A DNA stretch of 64,000 nt from assembly GCA_025991245.1 (NCBI GenBank), contig BQMJ01000071.1, forward strand, positions 62,001-126,000, given 5' to 3'. Within the stretch, counting starts at the first letter, position 1. Each line of letters begins with the position of its first letter. The DNA is from Galdieria partita. Its lineage: Eukaryota > Rhodophyta > Bangiophyceae > Galdieriales > Galdieriaceae. The notes below the pieces were generated by a model, which saw only the letters and a program-made list of their open reading frames with translations, ran no database searches and was not told where the DNA came from. Shown piece by piece: positions 29,263 through 37,893 of this stretch. The translations under genes and the position numbers were made by a program.

Positions 29263-30039
29263 ATGTCTTTCCTAGAACAAGGTTGGAGTTGGTTGCTTGA
29301 AAACTTTTCAGAATTTCAACTACATACTTTGGGCACGTTTTTCATTCACGAGGTGTGTTATTGGGGTAGTTATGTACCTTTTCTTATAGCAGACTGCTTG
29401 CCCTATTTCCGAAAGTGGAAAATTCAAAAGGACAAGGAAAATGACTCACATACCCAATGGAATTGCATAGTAGGAGTGTTGAGGAACCACTTTTTGTTAG
29501 TTTTGCCACTTATTGTTGTAACTCATCCCTTTTTTGCTTTAATGGGGACTCGAGATGAGCTACCGTTACCTTCACTAGGAGAGATACTCTCTCAAGTGTT
29601 TTTATTTTTCGTAATCGAGGACTTTATTTTTTATTGGGGACACAGGGCCTTACATACTTCATATCTTTACCGTAAAGTACACTCCGTACATCATCTGCAC
29701 TCTTCTCCGTTTGGAATAACTGCAGAATATGCTCACCCTGTAGAAGTCGTATTTCTAGGAACAGCTTCTATTGCAGGTCCTATGCTAGTTGGGCCTCATT
29801 TATTGACTCTTTGGATTTATTTGGGTTTAAGATTAGTTCAAACTGTTGAAGCTCATAGTGGATATGACTTTCCTTGGAGCCCACGTTTCCTCATACCATT
29901 TTATGGAGGAGCAGAGTTTCATGATCATCATCATAAGATATATTCTGGAAATTATGCTTCGAGTTTTATTTGGAATGACTATTTGTTTGGTACAGATTAT
30001 GCTTATCGGTTGTATAAAGCCAAAGGAATGGATGCTTGA
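29263..30039 (+). CDS. Fatty acid hydroxylase / C-4 sterol methyl oxidase-like protein
   Basis: Di-iron membrane oxygenase of the ERG25/SMO superfamily, acting in the ER. Intronless, 258 residues from the ATG at 29263. The three histidine boxes are present: GHRALHTS (HX3H), HSVHHLHSS (HX2HH) and EFHDHHHKIY, the last near the C-terminus. Several membrane spans lie between. The spacing and the segment PFGITAEYAHPVE fit C-4 methylsterol oxidases, but other sterol-desaturase-type hydroxylases share them. Confidence 0.88.
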   Translation: MSFLEQGWSWLLENFSEFQLHTLGTFFIHEVCYWGSYVPFLIADCLPYFRKWKIQKDKENDSHTQWNCIVGVLRNHFLLVLPLIVVTHPFFALMGTRDELPLPSLGEILSQVFLFFVIEDFIFYWGHRALHTSYLYRKVHSVHHLHSSPFGITAEYAHPVEVVFLGTASIAGPMLVGPHLLTLWIYLGLRLVQTVEAHSGYDFPWSPRFLIPFYGGAEFHDHHHKIYSGNYASSFIWNDYLFGTDYAYRLYKAKGMDA

Positions 30040-30249
30040 AGAAGAGAGGAAGACAAACCCTTGTCTAAAAGGGTACTCCAGAATAGATATTGAGGAGTTG
30101 CTATGATGTGTGTTTTTTGTTTCTCTCTTTGTAGTGTTTGGACAATATATCCTAGTTTTTGGTTTAGATATTCTAGTTGTGAGTGTTTTTTTCATTTTCG
30201 ATGTCAAGCAGTGATCTTGTATAAAGTGTTGGACACAAGTTGTGATGAC

Positions 30250-30286
30250 TCTACGTAGAAGAAGAATTTTGTTTCTACGTAGAAAC
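30250..30286. promoter_or_regulatory. Paired palindromes upstream of merA
   Basis: TCTACGTAGA (30250-30259) and a perfect 16-bp palindrome GTTTCTACGTAGAAAC (30271-30286) share the same core, with centres 24 bp apart. They end 41 bp before the merA start. Two such sites look like binding places for a dimeric regulator. They do not resemble the bacterial MerR operator (GTAC half-sites with a 4-bp gap). Function is inference. Confidence 0.5.
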
Positions 30287-30327
30287 TCTATTCTTTAAAA
30301 GAGAATCGATAACTTTATGGTTTTTCC

Positions 30328-31788
30328 ATGATGGTTCAACAAGCAGATCTTGTTATCGTTGGTGGTGGTTCTTCAGCTTTTGCAGCTGCCTTGGAAGCAG
30401 CAGATAGTGGTTTGTCTATCTTGTTGGTCAACCATGGAACTATAGGGGGTACTTGTGTAAACGTTGGTTGTGTGCCTTCTAAAATGCAAATTCACGTGGC
30501 CTCACTCGTGCACGATGGAAACCTCGATAATATATCTGGAATATCAAGTCATAACAACCATACTCGTTTGTTGGAACTTGACAAGTATCGAATTCAACAA
30601 AACAATCGAGTAGAACAACTTCGAACTGCCAAATATCTGGATGTCATTCGAGGTTATTCCAATATAACTGTGTTATCAGGGTTTGCCAAGTTTCTCTCCA
30701 AGCACCAATTGATTATAGAACAAGAATCAATGGAACCCTACAAGGTTGACTTTCAAAAGGCTCTCATAGCAACTGGCTCTTCTCCAGCAATACCTCATAT
30801 TGAAGGTTTATCACAGACACCTTATTGGACTTCAACTGAAGCATTGATGGCTACAAAACTACCTCATCATTTGATCATTATTGGAGGTTCTTATATAGCG
30901 TTGGAGTTGGGGCAATCTTATAGACGTTTAGGAAGTAGAGTAACTATTTTGGCAAGATCTACATTGTTATCGAGAGAAGATCCCCTGGTAAGTAGTACAA
31001 TGTGTAAAATTTTGCAACAAGAAGGAGTTGTAGTAGAGTTGCATTGTGTAGTTGAACGTGTTCGTTATGTCAATGGACAATTTGAGTTGGAACTGACAGA
31101 TAAACGCCAATTAAGTGGAGACCATTTATTGATTGCAAGTGGTAGAAAGGCCAATGTGGATTCCTTAGGGTTGGATAATATTCCTATCAAGATGGATGAG
31201 AAACGAGATATTGTTGTCAATGAATATTTGCAGACCAGTTGTGAGGATATTTATGCTGTGGGTGATTGTACCACTATTCCTAAATATGTTTATGTTGCAG
31301 CAGCTGCTGGGACCAAAGCTGCAAAGAATATAGTTGGCAGCTTGAAAAGTTGTCAAGAACAACATTCCTGTACAACAACATCAACTTTGTATCGATTGGA
31401 TCTTTCCATTGTTCCTGGTGTTGTATTCACAGATCCTCAAGTTGCTACTGTAGGAATGACTGAACAACAAGCCAAGCATCATGGCATAGAGACAGATAGT
31501 AGAGTCTTTCATTTCTGTCATCTTCCTCGAGCTTTGGTGAATTTTGATGAACGTGGATGGATCAAGTTGGTCATAGACAAGCAAAGTCTTTTACTTGTTG
31601 GAGCTACTGTTGTTGCTCCTTGTGGAGGAGAAGTCATACAAACGATGGATATTGCCATGCGATGTAAAATGACAGTGAAACAATTGGCCGAAGAATTGTT
31701 TCCTTATTTGACATTTGTAGAAGCCATCAAATTGTGTGCACAAATGTTTTTCAAAGATGTGTCCAAATTGTCTTGTTGTGCTGGATAA
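30328..31788 (+). CDS. merA: Mercuric reductase, bacterial type
   Basis: NADPH-dependent flavoenzyme that reduces Hg(II) to volatile Hg(0) in the cytosol. Intronless, 486 residues, a member of the pyridine nucleotide-disulfide oxidoreductase family. Visible: FAD-binding VIVGGGSSAFAAALEAA, redox-active pair in GGTCVNVGCVPSK, NAD(P) motif IIIGGSYIALELGQSYRRLG, second FAD motif YAVGDCT, the dimerisation domain, and the C-terminal Hg-binding LSCCAG (paired Cys near residues 483-484), as in proteobacterial MerA. The N-terminal HMA domain of some MerA is absent. Galdieria is reported to have acquired mercuric reductase from bacteria by lateral transfer, and the lack of introns here fits. Confidence 0.96.
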   Translation: MMVQQADLVIVGGGSSAFAAALEAADSGLSILLVNHGTIGGTCVNVGCVPSKMQIHVASLVHDGNLDNISGISSHNNHTRLLELDKYRIQQNNRVEQLRTAKYLDVIRGYSNITVLSGFAKFLSKHQLIIEQESMEPYKVDFQKALIATGSSPAIPHIEGLSQTPYWTSTEALMATKLPHHLIIIGGSYIALELGQSYRRLGSRVTILARSTLLSREDPLVSSTMCKILQQEGVVVELHCVVERVRYVNGQFELELTDKRQLSGDHLLIASGRKANVDSLGLDNIPIKMDEKRDIVVNEYLQTSCEDIYAVGDCTTIPKYVYVAAAAGTKAAKNIVGSLKSCQEQHSCTTTSTLYRLDLSIVPGVVFTDPQVATVGMTEQQAKHHGIETDSRVFHFCHLPRALVNFDERGWIKLVIDKQSLLLVGATVVAPCGGEVIQTMDIAMRCKMTVKQLAEELFPYLTFVEAIKLCAQMFFKDVSKLSCCAG

Positions 31789-31800
31789 ATCACTTGTTTC

Positions 31801-32538
31801 ATGGAAAACTTTTCGAAAAAACGAAAACGTACTTTCACCAATCATCCAAAACCACGTGGGAGTGAATGGATACGAATAGAAGAAAAGCTTGCCAACCACA
31901 AAGAGTTGTTATCTATTGCGTCTTTCTTGTGTCAACAAAACGAGTCTTGGATACCCATCATTGCAGAATATGGACTACCCCAATTAGAAAGACAACCCAT
32001 CTTTCCAAGTCTCTTGAAAGCCATCGTGTCTCAACAACTGAGTGGAAAGGCGGCAAAAGCTATTATGACAAGGCTCAATGGCTTGTTGGGTGACACTGTG
32101 ACAGAGGTGGAAATGGCCCATCGAATTTTGGAACTGGAACAAGTACAACTGAGACAAGCTGGATTATCGCAACGAAAGGTGGAATATTTGAGAGGGTTAG
32201 CCCAGTTATTTGCCAATGGAACGCTCAGTGATGAAGAGCTGGCTAACTTATCTGATGACGACCTCTTGTCACGGTTGTTAACTGTCAAGGGAATAGGGGA
32301 ATGGACTATACATATGGTGATGATATTTGCGTTACAAAGAAAGGATGTTTTACCTTTTGGAGATTTAGGAGTTTGTAAGGGAGCCAAAAAATTTTTTGGT
32401 TTATCCGATCAGCAGAAAAGATGGAAAAAGGAAGACTGGGAAGCGTTATTTGAAACATATAGACCTTATAGAACGTATGCAAGTTGGTTGATGTGGAAAG
32501 TGAATTCTCCTCATTTTGTTATTGCTATGGAAAAGTAA
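31801..32538 (+). CDS. DNA-3-methyladenine glycosylase (AlkA/Mag1 family)
   Basis: Base-excision repair enzyme removing alkylated purines. Intronless, 245 residues. HhH-GPD fold: IFPSLLKAIVSQQLSGKAAK, the hairpin LLTVKGIGEWTIHMVMIFAL, and the catalytic Asp in LPFGDLGV. The start lies 12 bp after the merA stop, so the two could share a transcript or be separately transcribed with minimal spacing. Length and motifs suit yeast Mag1 and bacterial AlkA alike. Confidence 0.92.
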   Translation: MENFSKKRKRTFTNHPKPRGSEWIRIEEKLANHKELLSIASFLCQQNESWIPIIAEYGLPQLERQPIFPSLLKAIVSQQLSGKAAKAIMTRLNGLLGDTVTEVEMAHRILELEQVQLRQAGLSQRKVEYLRGLAQLFANGTLSDEELANLSDDDLLSRLLTVKGIGEWTIHMVMIFALQRKDVLPFGDLGVCKGAKKFFGLSDQQKRWKKEDWEALFETYRPYRTYASWLMWKVNSPHFVIAMEK

Positions 32539-32675
32539 GAAGATACTCTTTCGTTCAAAAAGAAAAGTTCTGTTCTATACACATAGTGTGTTTCTTATGT
32601 GAGTATTCAAGAAGAGGAATAAAACTCGATATTCTTTCATCCAATGATTTGCCCATTCTTGTCCACGTCGAGAAC

Positions 32676-33328
32676 ATGCGCAACTTGACAGAAGAGGAAT
32701 TGCGTGCAGTTTTTGAGAAACTAGCAAAGTTCATAGGTAAAGATATCAAAGCACTGGTAGAAGAACCAAACGAAGGCTACTGTTTCCGGTAAATAAGCAA
32801 TGATAGCCTACACTTGAGACTTAGTTGGGAATATTAGGTTACAGAAAGATAGAGTATATTATGTAAGGGAAGTCGTTTCAGCAGCTGCTACCCATATAGC
32901 TAGACATAATTTGGCAAGTTTGGGTTTATGTGTTGGAAAATTTACCCATGGTGGAAGATTTCAAGTGCATATCACGTTTATCACATACTTGGCAAGATTT
33001 GCAAAGGTATAAAAGTTGAATGAGGACTATATAGTAGACTGAGGGTTGTGTGTAGTACAAAGTTTGGTTGAAATCACAGTCTGAAATGTCCTTTTTGTAT
33101 GGAAATAATGTATTAAAAGGTGGAGTTGCGAGATTGACAGAAAACACTCCCAAAAATCAGCAAGTTGTTGTGTTGAATCAAAATGAAATACCACTTGGCT
33201 TTGGTGTAACTGCTCGTTCTTCTTTGGAACTGCAACAAGCTAGTTCGACCGATTTGATCGTTTTGAATCAAGCAGATATTGGAAGTTATCTAAGAGATGA
33301 AGATCATTTTGTAGGTTGTGGACTTTGA
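32676..33328 (+). CDS. NIP7: 60S ribosome biogenesis factor NIP7, 3 exons
   Basis: NIP7 assists 60S subunit assembly and 27S pre-rRNA processing in the nucleolus. Introns 32789-32837 and 33007-33055 give 184 residues (human 180). The start MRNLTEEELRAVFEKLAKFI matches human [50 protein letters not shown] and RFAKYKVWLKSQSEMSFLYG are shared, and the C-terminal PUA domain includes IPLGFGVTARSS and NQADIGSYLRDE. The stop codon is directly followed by the ATG of the next gene. Confidence 0.96.
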
Positions 33329-34279
33329 ATGTCGACGATGAGCTTTCTATCCCAACAAGGAATAAATAACACTTTTATTGTACATCTGTGCCGCAAGTTC
33401 ACCACCAACAGTTTGAGATATTCTTCCATGATGGCAACTTGTTGTACACCTTTTGTGACGAGTGAGTGGTTGCATAGCAACTCACAAGTTCAAGTAGTCG
33501 ATGCTTCTTGGCGCTTTTCCCCGGACGGTCGTTCCTCAAGTTTGTATCAAGAGTTTCTTCAAGAAAGGATTCCCAACTCTCGATATTTTGATATCGAGAA
33601 AGCAGTCACCAAGGATGATCAAGTTCCCCATTTGTTACCATCGCCTCAACAGTTTGCTTCCTATGTGGGAACCAGTTTAGGAATAAGTGAAAAGGATACC
33701 GTAGTTATATATTCAAGGCCTCATTTGGTAGGTGCTGCACGTGTTTGGTGGATGTTCCGAGTATTCGGAATGCCCAAAGATCAATGTTTTATATTAAAAG
33801 GAGGCATAGAAGATTGGAAAAGACATGGCTATCCCTTAGCCTCAGGGCCTGAAAAGAGTGACCATTCGAAAACGTTTGTACCCCAGTTTCAACCAAAGTT
33901 AGTAGCCAAAGGAGAACAAGTGAAAGAATCAAAGTCAGGTACAGCACTTATTTTGGATGCTCGCTCAGCTGGTCGATTTTATGGAACAGAACCAGAACCA
34001 CGACAAGGAGTGCCTAGTGGTCATATTGAGACGGCTTGTAATCTTCCGTTTGTACAATTGTTAACAAAAGATGGACAAGATTTGCTTCCCAAGGAAGATT
34101 TGATGAAAGTTTTTGAAAGCCACGGTATCGATCTAAGAATGAAGAAGAACATCATATGTATGTGTGGATCAGGAGTAACAGCTACGGTTGCATTTTTGGC
34201 ACTTGATCAGTTGGAATATCCAATGGCATGCGTTTATGATGGCTCTTGGATGGATTGGACGATGAAACAGTTGAAATAA
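33329..34279 (+). CDS. MPST: 3-mercaptopyruvate / thiosulfate sulfurtransferase
   Basis: Transfers sulfur from 3-mercaptopyruvate or thiosulfate via a cysteine persulfide, in cyanide detoxification and tRNA or Moco thiolation. Intronless, 316 residues with two rhodanese domains; the C-terminal domain has the catalytic loop CGSGVTAT, the CGSG(V/T)TA form typical of MPST. Residues 1-33 (SLRYSSMM at their end) look like a mitochondrial presequence. The first ATG abuts the NIP7 stop with no gap; the ATG pair near 33428 would give a cytosolic form. Confidence 0.93.
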   Translation: MSTMSFLSQQGINNTFIVHLCRKFTTNSLRYSSMMATCCTPFVTSEWLHSNSQVQVVDASWRFSPDGRSSSLYQEFLQERIPNSRYFDIEKAVTKDDQVPHLLPSPQQFASYVGTSLGISEKDTVVIYSRPHLVGAARVWWMFRVFGMPKDQCFILKGGIEDWKRHGYPLASGPEKSDHSKTFVPQFQPKLVAKGEQVKESKSGTALILDARSAGRFYGTEPEPRQGVPSGHIETACNLPFVQLLTKDGQDLLPKEDLMKVFESHGIDLRMKKNIICMCGSGVTATVAFLALDQLEYPMACVYDGSWMDWTMKQLK

Positions 34280-34293
34280 AAGACCAAGTATTT

Positions 34294-34905
34294 ATGGAAA
34301 CTGGAGTTCGACCATCTATTCTACCAAGGTTTAGTGAAGTTTCTCAACCATCCCATCGGCCTTGGTCGTCGGCGTTGCACAACAACTGTCGAGAACAATA
34401 CCATTCCACTACTGTGGTCAACAGTTATACTCAATGGAAGCCTTGGGGTAAGAAAAGACGAAGACAACCAAAAACAAGTGTGAACAAGAGAAGAGTATCT
34501 ACGACTACACAGAAAAGCAAAGAGAGTCCTGAAGAAATTGCTCGTTATATTGAAGAAAGACGAAGAAAGTGGCCAAGTGCAAAGAGAGTCGAGCAATCCA
34601 CCAACCATACTATTGTGTCAACCCATAATGGGCAGTTGAACGCTTTGCAATTGGTGGCTCAAGTATATGACGAGAAAACAGAGGATTCTCCCGGAGTACT
34701 TGCATCAAGCCGAGCTGGTTGTGAGAAGAGCAGAAACAACCCACCAAAAAGTCAAGGCTCAGTTATGGACGGCCACCAAGTTGTACAATCTTATCGTCCA
34801 AACTTGTATACATTGTTTGTACAAAAGCATGTGGACAAACAGCATCGGATCTTGTTGGACTTTATTGGGTTTCTCCATCGTGAAAAATTTTTACAAAATA
34901 GTTAA
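34294..34905 (+). CDS. NUFIP1: NUFIP/Rsa1-like snoRNP assembly protein
   Basis: NUFIP (Rsa1 in yeast) is a scaffold in box C/D snoRNP assembly with the R2TP complex. Intronless, 203 residues, starting 14 bp after the preceding stop. The only clear signature is ESPEEIARYIEERRRKWPSA, the NUFIP PEP motif (P-E-E-I-x-x-W/Y-I-E-E-R-R-K), preceded by a basic segment (KKRRRQPKTSVNKRRV). The end HVDKQHRILLDFIGFLHREKF resembles the C-terminus of animal NUFIP1 (DIRHERNVILQCVRYI). The rest is disordered. Confidence 0.75.
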   Translation: METGVRPSILPRFSEVSQPSHRPWSSALHNNCREQYHSTTVVNSYTQWKPWGKKRRRQPKTSVNKRRVSTTTQKSKESPEEIARYIEERRRKWPSAKRVEQSTNHTIVSTHNGQLNALQLVAQVYDEKTEDSPGVLASSRAGCEKSRNNPPKSQGSVMDGHQVVQSYRPNLYTLFVQKHVDKQHRILLDFIGFLHREKFLQNS

Positions 34906-34926
34906 ATTGTTGGAGGACTTTTAACA

Positions 34927-36264
34927 TCATATTTGTTGTTCCTCATCTTGTTGTTGAAGATAATGCAACTTGTTCCATTCACGTGAACGTACATGATTAG
35001 CATTCTCCTCCATCTCATTCCTACCATTCTCTTCTCCGTGCATCACAACTCTAAACTCCCATTATTAGATATTTTCAACACTCTATACAAAATAGACTTA
35101 CTTGACTTGAGTCATTCTACCAGGGCGTTCCACTCCTACTTTTATCTTACTAGAAGGTTTCTTTCCACAAATAAGATGATAAAAGGAATGAAAGCCTCTA
35201 GGTTCCAAGGTTGTAACTTCCTTCCAAGAATATTTCAACTTTTCCATAAAATGAGCCAAATACAATCACTTGTAATTGCTTGCTTACGGTTTCTGCAGTA
35301 GTACGATTGCGAAAGACGAGAATAGTATGGAAAATAAATAGACCGCCCGTAAATAACATAGCTATAAAACAGTAAACAATAAGTATAAACGATATCTAAA
35401 AAGCCATTCATTCACGTGAATTCAATATCCATTGATTCAACTCACCACCAAAGGACTTGCCAACGCAATACCAAAGGCTTGAGAGTCACTGTGATGAAAC
35501 AAAGAAGCGTCTGTTTTCAATTTTAAACTTACAGACGCACTAGCAATGACTAGACCGCATAAAATAGTCGTAGTACAAATAAAAATATAAAATGTTCGAT
35601 AATTTCGTCTCCCTTTGAACAATCATCAGTCTCTAGAAAAACATAAAACTAGTTGAATTACCAATGCAGTTTCCCAACCAAGGACAGTGATGATCAAATC
35701 TCTCGACACAATTGTTACAAGTTGAACAATGGGAAGCTCTCAAAGGTCTCCATATTCTACAAGTTTCTAAAAGGTACTCAATGTGGGGAATTCGAACTCT
35801 ACAAGAATTCGTACCGCAATATTTCAAAGAGTAAGGATGGCCATTCACGATAATTTCTTTAGGAAGTGGAAATCCTGTCCTAGGGTTTCTTATAACATCT
35901 CTGGGTTCCACGGATTGTCTGGGAATAATTCCGGGGTCATCTGTTGCAGTCAATAATAAAGTTATTATAGAAACGCAAGCAAAGAAGATGGTAAGTGCCA
36001 AGAACGTGTAACCTCCCGCCCTCCAATGAGAAATCAGGTAAGCAATGCTTCAACAAAGGACGTTCAGAGCGGAGGTTCCTATGAGGAAGGACAAACTTAC
36101 GTTACACCAAAAAAGAGTCCTAATGGAACTATGACTAGTAACAAAGTAGCAAAGGTGTTTCTATAGTCAGGACCAGTTATTACTTTTCCTCCACAAAAGA
36201 ACTTGTTATTTGCAGGCCACAATTCGTATTTATAGCGACCTCGTGTGGCTGCACCTTTTCCCAT
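34927..36264 (-). CDS. DHHC palmitoyltransferase, 6 exons
   Basis: S-acylates cysteines of membrane-associated proteins. Introns 35051-35101, 35239-35287, 35396-35445, 35613-35661 and 36048-36100 close to 361 residues. Two N-terminal spans precede the zinc-rich core [18 protein letters not shown] and [20 protein letters not shown]; two more spans follow, then the TTxE motif (NRTTAETLKYSW), which is normally just after the last span. The tail is polar. Located in an internal or plasma membrane; substrates unknown. Confidence 0.93.
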
Positions 36265-36367
36265 CACTTTTCAAAAGCTTCGTTGCTTCTTAGTACCAGA
36301 ATAAGCTGGTTCAGTAGATAACATATTTTGAGACCTTTGGCAGGTCTTGAAAAATGGTCAAATCTTT

Positions 36368-37815
36368 TTATTCAACAGTTGAATGCCACCGAGTTGGGAA
36401 TTGGTCGAGAAGCGCTTGATATTCTTCTTCTTCTTCCAACATGTTTTCCTCTTCTCCCAAAGAAGTTGTCTCTAAACTCTTTGGTAAAGGTGCATCTTGT
36501 ATGGGTTCGGATTGTCCTGCTGGTTGGTTCACTTTCTTCCAAATTCTTTGACGACTCGTTTCTTGCGAGGAAGACGCTCCTATAGTAGTCGTACTAGTGG
36601 TTGCTTGTGATGGTCTTTCCAATGAAGCAGTTTCCTATTAGACACACATAAACATATATGTTTGTTGGATTCTTCTTCTTCTGTCATAATATAGTCAATT
36701 ACCTCATTCACGGAAATATGATTCTTTTCACCTCGAAAAGAGGAAAACTCATTGGCTGCTTTCTAATGTATTCATCAATCCAATTATACATTTGTTCCTA
36801 TTCTACTTACCTTGACACAGTTCAATAACTCATCCATACCTTCTCCAGTCGCCGCAGAAATGCTACAACAAGATATCACTCTATAAAACTCCTCCATTGC
36901 CAACGCCATGGAACGAGCCAAATTGGAAGAATAATCACCTTCTAGTTGCTGATTTTCTTTTTTTCTTATCCAACAGGATAATATATCTTCATATACAACA
37001 CTTACCTGCATTGCCTCATCAAATGTATCAAAGTCACTCAACCACTGTTGAGCAAACTCGGTAGAAACCAAATCCTTCTTATTCAATACAACAACAAGTG
37101 GTAACTGCATACGGTACATAATACTACAAGCATAACTAAAACTATTCAAAACACAATCTATACTCTCAAGCAGTATCTTACATCATATTGCTCACAAAGG
37201 TTAAAGGTTTGGTTGCTCGTGGAGAATCTACGACGTATAACAAAACAGTAGGAAATGATGAAGCAATGCTTTCTGCTATAATTGAACCCGAAGAAGACCA
37301 CGTAAAGACCTAATGAACTATCAATAGAGCACAACAAGTTTCCATTAGCTTTCAATACTTCAACTTGTCCAGGAGTATCCACTACAAAAGTATCCACTTG
37401 TTCTTCTCTTGACTCGAGCAACTCTACAAGTTGATCTATTCTGGTGGCAAAGAGGTTCAACGCAGTCAGTATAGCACCATTGGGACCCAACTGGAACTCT
37501 ATTTGAACCTAGAGACAATGTATGAATACAAATAACCCATTCTAGTTGTTACATATACGTCTTTGTAATTCAGTGTGTCTCGAATATCTACATTAGGTTC
37601 ATATGGAATTTGTATTACTGCAGGATCCAAGTTGATTAGATAAGTAGACTGCTCCCTTTTCGACAGTTCGGATGCCATTCTCTTTGCCCAAACTCAGTCA
37701 CTTGTTGGGATGAACAGTTTTTTCTACCAACCTGGACAAGAGTTGTCTTCCCGGAACCTGCCATTCCTATAACAAAACAAGCTATAGTATTTCTATTGGG
37801 ACAAATAGTGGTCAT
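36368..37815 (-). CDS. GPN1: GPN-loop GTPase 1, 8 exons
   Basis: GPN1 (XAB1/Npa3) helps assemble and import RNA polymerase II. Seven introns (36635-36702, 36763-36810, 36949-37005, 37142-37181, 37310-37358, 37509-37558, 37682-37731) give 361 residues. P-loop [18 protein letters not shown], the defining loop [14 protein letters not shown], switch [13 protein letters not shown], and the specificity motif VLNKKDLV are all present after splicing. The acidic tail is usual. The intron at 36949-37005 is stop-free and in frame. Confidence 0.95.
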
Positions 37816-37893
37816 CCAACCAACGGTGTGAAATGCCCACAACAAGAAATCTCTCTTTTATTCCAAGTATGTGATTCTTATTCTCATTCACAA

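Noticed and set aside
30250-30286. Bacterial MerR operator upstream of merA
   Set aside because: The half-sites and spacing do not match the GTAC-N4-GTAC MerR operator and no -35/-10 pair surrounds them; only a generic palindromic site is supported.
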